Both the position numbers and the translations under genes were made by a program. Under the pieces are notes generated by a model, which saw only the letters and a program-made list of their open reading frames with translations, ran no database searches and was not told the origin of the DNA. DNA of 64,000 bases from Branchiostoma floridae (taxonomy: Eukaryota; Chordata; Leptocardii; Amphioxiformes; Branchiostomatidae), in the NCBI RefSeq assembly GCF_000003815.2, contig NC_049993.1:822575-886574 (forward strand), read 5' to 3'. This document shows, in pieces, positions 13,345-23,552 of this stretch. Each line of letters opens with the position of its first letter. Within the stretch, counting starts at the first letter, position 1.

Positions 13345-13548
13345 CTATGTCGAAATGATGTTCTCTATTGGTGGCCTGTCTCCAGTCTTTAGCGCATCCT
13401 TCAGACGTTCCAAGAACAGCGCCTCCTCCTTAGGGTCCTTGGGCCACTCCAGGTAGGTCCTCTTGCACATGAGGCGGCGCAGGCGGTGGTAGCGGTGCAG
13501 GGCATGGTCAGGGATATCCTCCAGGAACACCAGGATCAGCACGTCTAC
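13345..13548 (-). CDS. Last exon of a TIR-domain gene (Toll-like receptor type)
   Basis: On the minus strand an acceptor TTGTCCTACAG ends at 13549, and the exon then reads VDVLILVFLEDIPDH, RYHRLRRLMCKRTYLEWP and LFLERLKDALKTG to a TAG at 13345-13347. This matches the C-terminal third of Toll-like receptor TIR domains: the hydrophobic strand before LE-IP, the RTYL-WP motif, and the box-3 helix, where the usual FW is replaced by FL. TIR domains signal through MyD88-type adaptors, or carry NADase activity in other families. The remaining exons would lie at higher coordinates on the minus strand, but I found no convincing one before 21 kb. It may therefore be an orphan exon, or its partners may lie beyond inserted repeats. 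A TIR adaptor gene is the alternative. Confidence 0.6.
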   Translation of the reverse strand, partial: VDVLILVFLEDIPDHALHRYHRLRRLMCKRTYLEWPKDPKEEALFLERLKDALKTGDRPPIENIIST

Positions 13549-14282
13549 CTGTAGGACAAGATTATGTATGAGTCAGGTTCAGATTTTAAATGAAACCGAC
13601 AAATTAACTAATGCCACTTCTACTACTGCAGTTCCTGTTTTAATTTGTGAATATTTTTAAAGCATTAAAGCCTTCTGCTACTGCTATTTCTCCATCTACT
13701 TCTACTATACTAAGGTTGGACCTATCCTCTGGCAAGCCTTTGCACCGAATTAAACAATAGAGCACTCTAAGGAAACACAGAATTAAAACTATCACTGGAA
13801 AGACAGCCGTTGGGTACATATCCGTACACAGAAATGCACTTTTTAAGTCCTGATTTTAGTATGCAAGACCTGTGGCTAACACTGTGCCGTACAACATACC
13901 AAATGCAAAATGTATTGTCTATAGCCTGCCGGTATGTATATGGGAAAGCTATTGTTGAAAAGCAGATGCCGTGACAAAACGTAAATCCCAAATGACAGTG
14001 TGTTTTATCAAGTTAAGCCTTTAAGTTATCTTGCTTGTATCAAAGTCTTGTACTTCTGGGTATTCTTCTTCTTCTTCTTTGTTTGTCGATTATCTGTCTC
14101 CAACATACTCATCACTCATGCTTCATAAACCTCACCCTCGATTGGGCTCTGTTCCGTCCTGCAGCAAACGCTTCATTAGCGCAAGTGTAGCGCGATTGAA
14201 TGTGGAGAACTTTATCTCTATTGTCTTTTCACATCCGGTCGTTGGTCATCAAAGTAAATTTAAAGCTGTCAAACGGATAGTA
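13549..14282. other. Non-coding stretch, no gene seen
   Basis: AT-rich sequence upstream (minus strand) of the TIR exon, presumably intron or intergenic. I see no further TIR motif on either strand. Confidence 0.4.
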
Positions 14283-14289
14283 TGGTAGT

Positions 14290-14349
14290 AAAGAAGTCTA
14301 AAACTCCCGAAAAAAATATAAAGAAGTCTAAAACTCCCGAAAACACTCG
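14290..14349. repeat. 30-bp direct repeat, two copies
   Basis: AAAGAAGTCTAAAACTCCCG recurs after exactly 30 bases (14290 and 14320), with an AAAAAATAT spacer in the first unit. Confidence 0.85.
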
Positions 14350-14382
14350 TGTGCGATTGGTTTGGCTTCTTGCATTTACATA

Positions 14383-14500
14383 CAGGTAAGGGTGCGAATA
14401 GCCCGCCACTCGGCGGCTGCTCGGGCTGTATTGGCCGATTCACTAGTAATTGTCGTTGACCTGTCTGCAGCGGTCTGATTGGTTCTTGCTAGAAAAGGGT
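14383..14500 (+). repeat. Dispersed repeat, copy 1
   Basis: The string AGTAATTGTCGTTGACCTGTC and the flanking GAATAGCCCGCCACTC recur in inverted orientation near 21775-21880. The family is not recognised; the GC-rich ends suggest a miniature DNA element. Confidence 0.5.
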
Positions 14501-15810
14501 CTGGTATAGTGTACAAGAGTTGGTTAAATCGCTGATCTGGTCCCCTAACCGCCAGCGATTTCCCCCCTCCCAATTCACCCCCTGAGTGTATTATTATCTT
14601 CGTACCGTTGTTATAGCGATCTCACCCACCCCCCACCCCCCCGGCGAAATAACCGGCCAGCGAGCAGAGCGAGCGATGGGTAGGGAATGGCCTTTCAAAC
14701 ATAGCAGTTTTCTGAGAATTTATCGATATGCAGAGCGCTATATTCATATAAACACTATGGTTAGAGTTATGTATCAGACTCGTGTACTTATATCATTCTG
14801 AAACTGCATTTTCTGATTTATGCCAATCAACTTCTAAAATGTAATTAAAACACGTTTTGGGGGTTGGGGGGCGAGATATGGGGGGGGGGGGGTATCACTA
14901 GCCGGGGTGGGCGAGATATCACTCTTCGCTTGCCCCATACTTCGAGTTCCTTCGGCATCTTTCGGAACGCGCCGTTGGAACGTTCGTCACCCACTCGGTT
15001 GCCCCTAAGTAAAATTTTGGGTCACACTCGGAACGCCAACCCGAGCACTTCAGCACGGGCGATGCAACAATTATTCCGTAGCCTACCTCTTATGCTAGAA
15101 GGGGTGACTTGTAGCATGTCTTTTGCTACATTTTCTTCACTAGGGAATGTAAGAACTCCAGAAATTAAAGAAATAATTTACGGGCTGCGGTAAAATAAAC
15201 AGCACCCCCTCCCCGCTAAACGGGAGAAAGGTCTCAGAAGGAGGTCGAAATCACCGGCGATTCTACTCCTCGGGCGCCGAAAGAAACGCGGAATCGATTT
15301 GACATTGAAACTTGTGGATGTTATTGTCACAAATTTCACACTTTGTGTAAATGAAAATTGTGACCAAAATATGATATGAGTTTTATGATAGTTGCTCCAT
15401 GTTGTCAATCATGCCCAAATGAACAACCAGTCACCACATCAACAACATACAATTTTACGTTGGCCTATTTCAAGTCGAATCAGGTCCTCAAAATTTGACC
15501 ATTTGTCAACATTCAACTGTTCCTTCAAAATCATGATTGTCCAACTGTTTATTATTTCTGGCATTCTTATGGTTCTTATACATGTAGAGGCCAACTCGTG
15601 CGCGACGAGAACGAAACGTGAACGGGCGGAAAGACCACTTCTCTACATTCTCAACTGAAAACTCAAGCTAGAACATTATTGGTAAAATGCTTAACAGGTA
15701 GGTTCATCGAATTATGGTTCTTTATTTTAATTGGACTATCTTATAAGGAATAAAAATCCCTTTCAAAATTTATAGAATAGTGATTAAGAATACTGAAATA
15801 ATCTTGAAAA
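14501..15810. other. Non-coding stretch with homopolymer G and C runs
   Basis: Contains CCCACCCCCCACCCC runs near 14620-14645, a run of 13 G near 14880 and repeated GCGAGATATC motifs (14870-14920). Weak tandem character, no convincing gene. Confidence 0.35.
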
Positions 15811-15814
15811 TTAA

Positions 15815-16060
15815 TAGCTGATGTCTGTCAAAACCAAGCAAAATTTTAAAAAAGTTGGCCAAACTGAAAAAAAATTCGATTTTTCATAAATTTTGTGTGG
15901 TGGTAGGTCCCTGGCCTGAACTTACAAAAATGGCAACGTTTTGGGTCTGCGGTCTTTGGTTGCCATGGCTGCGGCCATTTTTCAAAATGGTGGATAGGCC
16001 TTTATCTTTACCTCAAAATAGACCACTAATAGTTTGGGCCTTTTTCGGAACGGACCGGTC
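15815..16060 (+). repeat. Dispersed repeat, forward copy
   Basis: It shares with the minus strand of 20385-20650 an ordered series: TGTCTGTMAAAACCAAGCAAA, GGCCAAACT-GAAAAAAAA, AAATTTTGTGTGGTGG, CAAAAATGG, TTGCCATGGC, TTTTCAAAATG-T and CAAAATAGAC. Two diverged members of one repeat family lie in opposite orientation 4.6 kb apart. The family is unknown; no protein is evident. Confidence 0.65.
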
Positions 16061-16249
16061 ACACCCGAGAGTTAACGGATATATCCATTGTATACAGATG
16101 GCAGGCGCTGACTTGTATGTGAAAAAACAAGTGCTTTAAAAAAGCTGGCATTTTGCCAAGGTTTGCGTGTGTACACGGTTTTTTCTAGTTATTGGAATGT
16201 GCTGAAACTATTGTTTATATTAAATGGATGTAAAAAGGAAACAAGAACA

Positions 16250-16600
16250 ATTGAAAATCACCCTCCCCTGGACTCGATCCCGGACCGTAGCTCTGCAAAT
16301 CAGGCTGACGTCAGAGGTATTTGTGTAGTGACCCCTGAACCCGGAAGTCACTTCCCCGGTGCATCATAGCGCACTTTTCAGAAAATGATATCTCAGCAAT
16401 CGTTTACCCCTGCTTTAACATTTTTACATTGTCACGGTCTCCATAGTACATACTACAAATCTGGTAAGTTAGAAGGTCCAGTTCTTTTTCGATAATACAG
16501 GGCGATCAATGAAAAATCGTGGCAATTTCCATTTTCGCACTGGAAATCCTACTAATGAATATTAACTAAGTCGCAAAGGAATCTGGGATAGGCTATATGT
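16250..16600. repeat. Probable tRNA-like or SINE fragment (minus) in non-coding DNA
   Basis: On the minus strand CCGGGATCGAGTCC near 16268-16283 resembles a pol III B box. The surrounding sequence is too degraded for a firm call. Confidence 0.25.
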
Positions 16601-16893
16601 AACTGTTATATATATATACACGATTTATTTGGAAAACATTTCATCTTTATGAATTGGTAATACAACATTAAAGTGTAAGAGCAATAATTTGATTATATGC
16701 TGCATCAATCTTAGGAATATCATACTTCATTCATTTAATCTAATCAAATATCAGGCCCCATTACGGACCACAGACAATGACTCACGACAGAGCTTTTAAA
16801 TTGTATACAAATGCATTGCAGATTTTGAACAGGTCCGTTCATCTCAACATCACTCCACCACCCCATCACAACGGCGACTACACTGGCCGGAAG

Positions 16894-16922
16894 GCATTTT
16901 GCCACTGCAAGTGGCAAAATGC
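16894..16922. repeat. Perfect 13-bp hairpin
   Basis: GCATTTTGCCACT, loop GCA, AGTGGCAAAATGC. It is isolated in AT-rich DNA and may be the end of a decayed element. Confidence 0.6.
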
Positions 16923-17883
16923 AAAAACATGCTTAGCTTGGTTGATAATGTAACATGGACTTTTCCTTCATTATTTCATACAGCAAGTAGCATATCTCTT
17001 ACTCACAAAATCATTTTCCTTCACAGTTGACTACCTGTTGCCATGACAACGGCAATTTGTTTCAAACTTGTGATTTTTTAGTTGTAAATGCTATACATGT
17101 AGTCTTGCCCACTATAGACTATTGACCTTGCAACTGTAACTGATACAATACAAAGTGAACTAGAGTTCGGCGACCTCATACCTCCATGAAATATTTAGAG
17201 CTTTTGTAAAATTCAAGCAATTTACTAAGTTAACACATTAACTTAATTTATGCATGATGCTGTTCATCATTAACAAAGTACACATGTCACAATTCTAAAA
17301 TTCCAATTATTAATCGTAGAGCTGTTTTGCCATTTTTACATAAATTATGCAAATACGTTCTTCATACGTTCTCCCTTTTTACAACTAACTATTATAGACA
17401 TAGACATTAATAGTTTGGCAAGCCACCCACCGACAGTGAGAATACTCCGCGTCGCAAAATAAAACGAACGAAATATCAAACTTCTCATTTGTGATTTTTG
17501 AAATTGTTCAATAAACCTATAAACATACTTGGTGCAAAACACATAATCGATCGAGTAAAATCTGGTATATGGTTCGTGTCCGTTCATTTGGGTCACTTCT
17601 TTTACTGTAAAAGTCTTTCAAGATTATTATATAACATTATGTAACATATCATTCATCATCACAAGGGAAATAATTTCATTATAAATCTCATTTTGAGGCA
17701 TTTTCATAATTCTACAGTGATCTTTTATAAATTGAGAACGCTGCGATTTCCAATTACAGGTTCATTTAGTCTAGAAACGCAACACTGAACCACGTAAGTG
17801 GTAGTGCAACAGAAAATCGGCGAACATAACACAACAGTGACACAGCATAAAAGTTAATCCGTGTTGGTAGAATACATTATAGA
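16923..17883. other. AT-rich non-coding stretch
   Basis: No gene or clear repeat seen on either strand. Confidence 0.35.
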
Positions 17884-19741
17884 GGAAATTGCTAAAGTTT
17901 ACTTCCAACACGGAAAATATAGGGACTTACCTGCTTCCACTCTCTGATCTTTAACAAGTTCTACGAAATGTTGCGAATTCTTTACACGATGCTTCGTTCG
18001 TCCCACAAGCGGTGACAAAATCTCAGCTAGATGTTTAGCACATTTGTAAGTAATAGAATCTATACAACTTACGATTGGTCGCAACGGAACCCCGTCCTTG
18101 TGTACTTTCGGTAAGCCGGTAAACGTCACTCCATCTATTCCCTTATATTCCGTAATACGTTGTAAAACCGCGGTGAGCTCTTTCTTATACGTAGACGTCG
18201 GGTTTTTCTTCCCCAAACTTTGGTAAGTTGCAGTATCCTCTAACAATCCCCTGCACTTTTGTCGATACTCCTGTTTGTTTAGTACTACATTTAACCGGCC
18301 CTTGTCTGCTGGAAGGATAATAATCTTTTTGTCCTGTTGTAGCGCCTTGAGGGCTTTTCGTTCCTCTTTGGACAAACTATCCTCTGGTTTTCGCGGTCTG
18401 CTAAGTATCGCGGTGACCTCTGCACGAAGCGTGCTCGCTTCACGAAATGGAATTTTCCGACATGCTGTTTCCGTCTGCACGATGACCTCTGACACGAGTA
18501 TATCCGGTTCTGTTGTCGCAAAGTTTAACCCCCTGGCGAGCACCGATAGTTCTGGGTCTTTTAGTAGTCTGTCTGAACAATTTTAACCCACTTGCTAATA
18601 CTAATGCTCGTCAATCGTAAACTCACGGGAGTAACGCTGTTATGCTTGCAATTTGGAGGCTGAATCTCAGATGGTCCTGGTACCGCGCGATCTTCTTACA
18701 CGTACGTTCCAAACTTCTGATACTGTTCAAGCAATCCTTGCCAAAATCATCAAAGAAATCATCAAAAATCATCAAAGAAAATTGCTAAACTTTACTTTCA
18801 ACACGGAAAAATATAGGGACTTACCCTCTGAATTTTCGGCCGAACTCCATCGGCATTGTTCACAGAATGACCCTATCTCCAGCAGTGACGTCAGGAACAC
18901 ACCACTTTTGCAGGAGGGGTCATAAGTATCAGAACTGATGAAGGCATTCGCGGATGAATTCACCAACCATCTGAACAGTTTGGACCCTGATATCAAATTT
19001 ACATTTGAATCGGAACATAACAAATCCCTCCCCTTCCTTGATACTCTGACAGTTGCCCAAGAAGTTGGTTCACTTCGCATTGATATCTATAGGAAGAAAA
19101 CCCACACAGATCAGTATTTAGGTTTTAAGTCTAACTACCCTTTGGACCATAAATTAGGGGTGATCCGCACCCTGTTCCATAGAGTGGAGAGACAAGACAA
19201 AGTGAGAGAGAAAGACCATGTGGTTCAGGCATTGAAAGTGTGCGGCTACCCAGAGTGGGCGATTAAGAAGGCCACTACACCTAGGGCTCAACCCGAAAGT
19301 AACACCACTCAAAACCGGTCTTCTTCCCAAACGAACAGAGGTCTAGTTGTCTTGCTCTATTTGAAAGGGACCTCAGAAGCCCTTAGGAGGGTTTTCAACA
19401 AATACGGGATTAAGACCTGTTTCAAGCCGACACGTACGCTTAAGAATTTCTTAGTGGCACCCAAGGACAAAACTCCCAAAGAAAGTAGGTGTGGGGTGGT
19501 GTACCACATCACGTGTCAAGGGAAAACCAACAAAGGCCCTTGTAAGGAAACTTACATTGGTGAGACGGAACGTGCACTGAAAACTAGGTTCCTTAAACAT
19601 CGGCGTCCTAGCTCTGTCAAATCGTCTAAGGTGGCGCAACATATACACATCGAGTCTCCGGGACATTCCATTTCGTTGGACAAATTCAAAATCCTAGACT
19701 CAGAACAGGATTTCTTCGCGCGAGGAGTGAAGGAAGGATGA
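17884..19741. mobile_element. Penelope-like retroelement, rearranged
   Basis: Two coding parts of a Penelope-like element lie head to head. The minus-strand part (18543 to 17899) has the N-terminal reverse-transcriptase region with ILPADKGR, EYRQKCRGLLED, GLPKVHKDGVPLRPIVS and VGRTKHRVKNSQHFVE. The plus-strand part (18938-19741) starts after the catalytic core with HLNSLDPDIKFTFE, KSLPFLDTL, IYRKKTHTDQYLGF, and then the GIY-YIG endonuclease (GVVYHITC, ETYIGETERALKTRFLKHR). The RT core between them (palm with the YVDD box) is absent. A 48-base direct repeat with TTCCAACACGGAAAATATAG lies at 17884-17932 and, slightly diverged, at 18777-18825, bounding the inverted part. The element is broken. 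Two nested insertions are an alternative to inversion. Confidence 0.85.
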
Positions 19742-20384
19742 TGACTTTCCGTACGGCCCGGGCATATCACACGGGCTCCATTCGAATAAATCGAACTGTT
19801 TCGAGTGGGCCGAAAGTTCGAATACCTGATTCAGACGTTGGAACATTACTGTTGCAACGCTTTTTTTTTGTTCAACTTCTGGCGCATTTCGCATCAAAAC
19901 AGTAGTTTTCTCAGGTGGGTATGACATAAATAAAATACAACACAGTGTATTCCGCATCACCCTCGGTCCCAGCCCTCCCGCGGGTCGGATTGCACGATGG
20001 CCGAATTTTTCTATATGTATGATGTTAAGAAGCCATTTCTAGTCACCTGAAAATACGGCTAAACTTTAGATTCAAGCATTTTTAAGTACAATATCACTGT
20101 GAAGACAGGGAAAAAGTCGGTAAAAGAATATTATGTGACAGACGCATGTAAAAGTTGCAACTACTTCTAACCAGGTATGATAAGTGAACATCTACCATTA
20201 ACTTAAAATTGGCTGTTACCATGGCAAATGGTTTAAACAAATTAAAGTCCCGAACGACACTGCTTTTATAAGTGACAGGTAGGTTTCTCTGCTACATAAA
20301 ATGAAACTGAGATTTATTTCTTGTAAGCTATGACTGTTTTTCCAGGAACAATTCTATGGTTACGATTTTCTTGAAATAGAAATA
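19742..20384. other. Non-coding stretch after the Penelope-like element
   Basis: The first 250 bases (CGGCCCGGGCATATCACACGG, then a T run at 19861) may be the element's 3' region; the rest is AT-rich without a visible gene. Confidence 0.35.
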
Positions 20385-20650
20385 TTGGTTTTGTCTCCGG
20401 GGGTTACAGAAGTCCAAAGAGCGTCTATTTTGGACAAGAGGCCATAGTAAGGCCTTTCCTTGGTGAAAATAGATCATTTTGAGAAATTGCCGTTGCCATG
20501 GCAAACGGCAATCGCAGATGTAAAACTTTCCATTTTTGTACATTTGAAGCAAGGCACTGCCACCACACAAAATTTGAGGAAAACGTTTTTTTTTCGAGTT
20601 TGGCCACACTTTGCTTGGTTTTTACAGACATAGCCTCTTAGGAATTGATT
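20385..20650 (-). repeat. Dispersed repeat, inverted copy
   Basis: Reverse-strand homologue of 15815-16060, sharing the same ordered motifs. Confidence 0.65.
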
Positions 20651-20829
20651 TTCCTTTTTAGTGCCCATGAACTAGAGAATGCTACAATCCCGACACGAGT
20701 TGACGATGACAAGTAAGTGTCGTCCTTTTTTTTCTATTTTAGTAATTCACAAGTGTATAAAAAAATAATGACTCTTAAATGTCATTTCCCTGGATTGTTA
20801 AAATACTGTAGGGGTTGAACCTGGCCTTG

Positions 20830-21150
20830 ATGCTAATGCAAATAAATATGTCCAGACCACTCTATAAGCTGTGGATGGATCGTTATAGTATTTCTATGTG
20901 GGTAAGTCTGTAAAACAAAGTAAGAGTTTGCTAGAGGACCTGCTAGTGGCCTGCTGTACTGTAGCAGAAATTCAGGTTTTGAAATGTCCCGGTTTGGACA
21001 TAACCCTTTATGGTAGATAACTTTTGGATCTGTGAACAAATGGTATATCTTTGGCCTCTCTAGCAATTTTTAAGGAACTACATGAGCTTTGAACCTTTTT
21101 ATAACTCAAGAAGGAGTTGACGGATCGTCATGGTATTTGATAAAATGTAA
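20830..21150. repeat. Fragment of the 'ACTCAAGAA-GGATCGT' repeat family
   Basis: CTCAAGAAGGAGTTGACGGA and TGGATGGATCGTTATAGTATT resemble the units at 57840-58600 and the tail of 54116-54620. It probably belongs to the same non-coding repeat family. Confidence 0.35.
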
Positions 21151-21774
21151 TCATTGCATCATTACATGCAAGTGAGTTGTAAAAACAGCGCCTAAAACTG
21201 TACAAACCACTTTGTTGCATCATACGACTTCTAAAAATGTAACATGTCTAGCTGAGAAAAAGAGAAACTTATCTTGATATTATCAACTAGGTATGCCAAT
21301 AGATATTTCTTGATATCCATCCATCCATCCATCAGTCCCGTAGCTCAGGAAGCCGTAGGGGCGGTAAGACTATTGATATATATCTAAATACCATTATGGT
21401 AAATGGCAGGGATTTTATATCATTATGCTAATTGAGACATGTTTTTATTATATTTGATATCTATGGTTATCAAAACTTCACTTTTATTAAGTAATATGAG
21501 CTACACTACTAAGCAGAAACGATTATATGATAAATTCATTTTGCTGCTGTTTTATGTAATGTCATCTTTTTCTTCACAGCACATACAAAGAACATCCCCA
21601 TGCTGGCTGCAGGGCCCTGCAGACTGGAGACCTGGACACAGCAGAACAAAGCTTTGCAGCTGCGCTCAAGTCTGTTCATACCAGTGGTGAGTCTAAGTAG
21701 CACTCAATAAAGTAAAGTTAAGTAAATAAATGGTCAAACACCCTCGGTTCTTCCCCCCCCCCCCGTGTACGCTA

Positions 21775-21880
21775 AAACACACCCAGTAACTTTCTAGCGA
21801 GGACAGGTCAACGACAATTACTACGGAGTGAATAGCCCGAATGAGTGGCGGGCCATTCTCACCCTGTCTATCATGTAAGT
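21775..21880 (-). repeat. Dispersed repeat, copy 2 (inverted)
   Basis: Reverse complement of the 14383-14500 repeat. A shorter third piece with CCTCGCTAGAAA and GTGTTTTAG lies near 23027-23075 on the plus strand. Confidence 0.5.
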
Positions 21881-22119
21881 GTCATGAACACACACCAAGC
21901 AGGCACTGTGCGGGAGTTCACACAAACAATTGATCTATATAACCTCCTTCTTCTATTTATAACGGTTAAAAAGTTTACTTGATGACCAAAAGGTGAAGAG
22001 ACTAAAGAAATCTTACGACTTTAGAAGTTTTTGAAATGATAGACCCGCAACAATTTTTTTCTCGTATTATCACGCGCTCCGTCAGTTTAGTTGTGTTAGC
22101 GCACAAATACATGTCGTAA

Positions 22120-22201
22120 TGTATCTTGGCGTAGTGGATTAGCGATTAGACTTTTTAACTAATGATCTCGGGTTCGAATCCAAGTTGGTGTACTTTTTTT
22201 T
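22120..22201 (+). repeat. tRNA-derived sequence (SINE head or tRNA pseudogene)
   Basis: TGGCGTAGTGG at 22127-22137 fits a pol III A box, and GGTTCGAATCC at 22171-22181 is a perfect B box. A run of eight T ends it (22194-22201), as in a pol III terminator. The anticodon arm ATTAG/CTAAT encloses a 9-base loop and the acceptor stem does not pair, so it is not a working tRNA. Confidence 0.5.
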
Positions 22202-22268
22202 CGATAATATTTCACTATTCATCACTTATACGATCGTTCATATTGAAATTTTGCTCTCATAAGCCGGG

Positions 22269-22539
22269 TAGTGGTGCGTACCTAAAGCCCGGACTTGGAA
22301 TTGGACCTAAAAATGTTTAGGTCCAAGTCCAAAAAAAACCTAAATGTCCGGAGCCAAGTCCGGACTTGCAAAAAGCAATCTGTCACTTATATTCCCCTTT
22401 TTCCCCCTATATTCTAAAACCTCCCATAGACAGTGAAAGTCTAAGTCCGGACCTGATAGTTTAAGTCCGGACCTGAACCTGAACTGCTGGACTTGAATCC
22501 GGACCTGAACCTGAAATTGAGTTTAGGTACGCACCACTA
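22269..22539. mobile_element. Miniature inverted-repeat element, hAT-like ends
   Basis: TAGTGGTGCGTACCTAAA at 22269-22286 is exactly repeated in reverse complement at 22522-22539. The TAGTG terminus and the flanks CATAAG(CCG)GG / CATAAGGG suggest an hAT-type element with a degraded 8-bp target duplication. A TA duplication with shorter repeats is the alternative. The 271-bp interior has no coding capacity but repeats AAGTCCGGACYTG about five times in both orientations. It lies in the intron of the TPR pseudogene. Confidence 0.75.
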
Positions 22540-22559
22540 CATAAGGGTTTGCTTCTTGT

Positions 22560-23552
22560 GTTCATTTCATAATAACCTTCTTGATACTATCTATTTGCGC
22601 TATTACAGTGTGTATTTATTGAAATATATTGGAGTGATATATGGTAGTTTATTGGTGAAACATTACAGATCTGGCGGTGTGGTTTACAAACATGTATTTG
22701 CAACTCGTCTGTGAAAAGGAAACAAATAAAAGAGAGACCTTGCAGACAATCCTAGTTGAACGGGCACAATATACAGTCTTCATACATACCTTGTAGCGGT
22801 ATTTCGGAAATTGAACGTAAAAGAATCATGGTACGCAGTTCTAACTCAGTAAAAGTAAGAATGTGGCTTTATTGCATTAGGAAATATAACGTTCGACTCC
22901 AAATAACTAGCAAACTATTGAAAGAAAAGGGTCGACGAAAAATCGTTAATCAACAGACAATTGGTGTGAACTATTCATCCCTGTCCCTCGCGTGCCACTA
23001 GACCAGTACGTGGTAATTGAGTACTTTGCATGTGAAGGGATCGTGTCCTCGCTAGAAATCTACTGGTTGTGTTTTAGTAACGAGCCCCCAACCCCCCCCC
23101 CTCCCCCTCCTTCCCCTCTCTCGGGGTCTCAAGGTGGCAAGCTGCCATGGTGGCTTTGCTGAAACTATTAGATATTAGAACGTATGTGTTTTATACATCT
23201 GGTAATTATTTGTGACGAGGCTGCAAGTAGAAGTTACATAAAGTAAGATGGGGTAGGACTTAGCGTTGTGTGAGGTTTTTAACAGCTGATTTGAGGTCGC
23301 TGCTGAGATCAGAGTTAAACATTGTACAACATCTATATGTATTATCTACATAATAGGCATACATGCATGTCCAAGACGAAGAAAAGCAACAATGATGACT
23401 AAATCTTTGTAAGGTTTAGTACGAACGTCAATTCATTAGATCACAACAGTGTGGAAATATCGATAAAAAGATTATTCATAGCAATCAAAAGATTGACTTC
23501 AAGAAATAAAGGAGTCAATAAAAGATTACAATTAATGAGTTTTAACTTACAG
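22560..23552. other. Intron remainder of the TPR pseudogene
   Basis: AT-rich, with a C-rich run at 23090-23120. No gene seen. It ends at the acceptor TTTTAACTTACAG. Confidence 0.4.
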
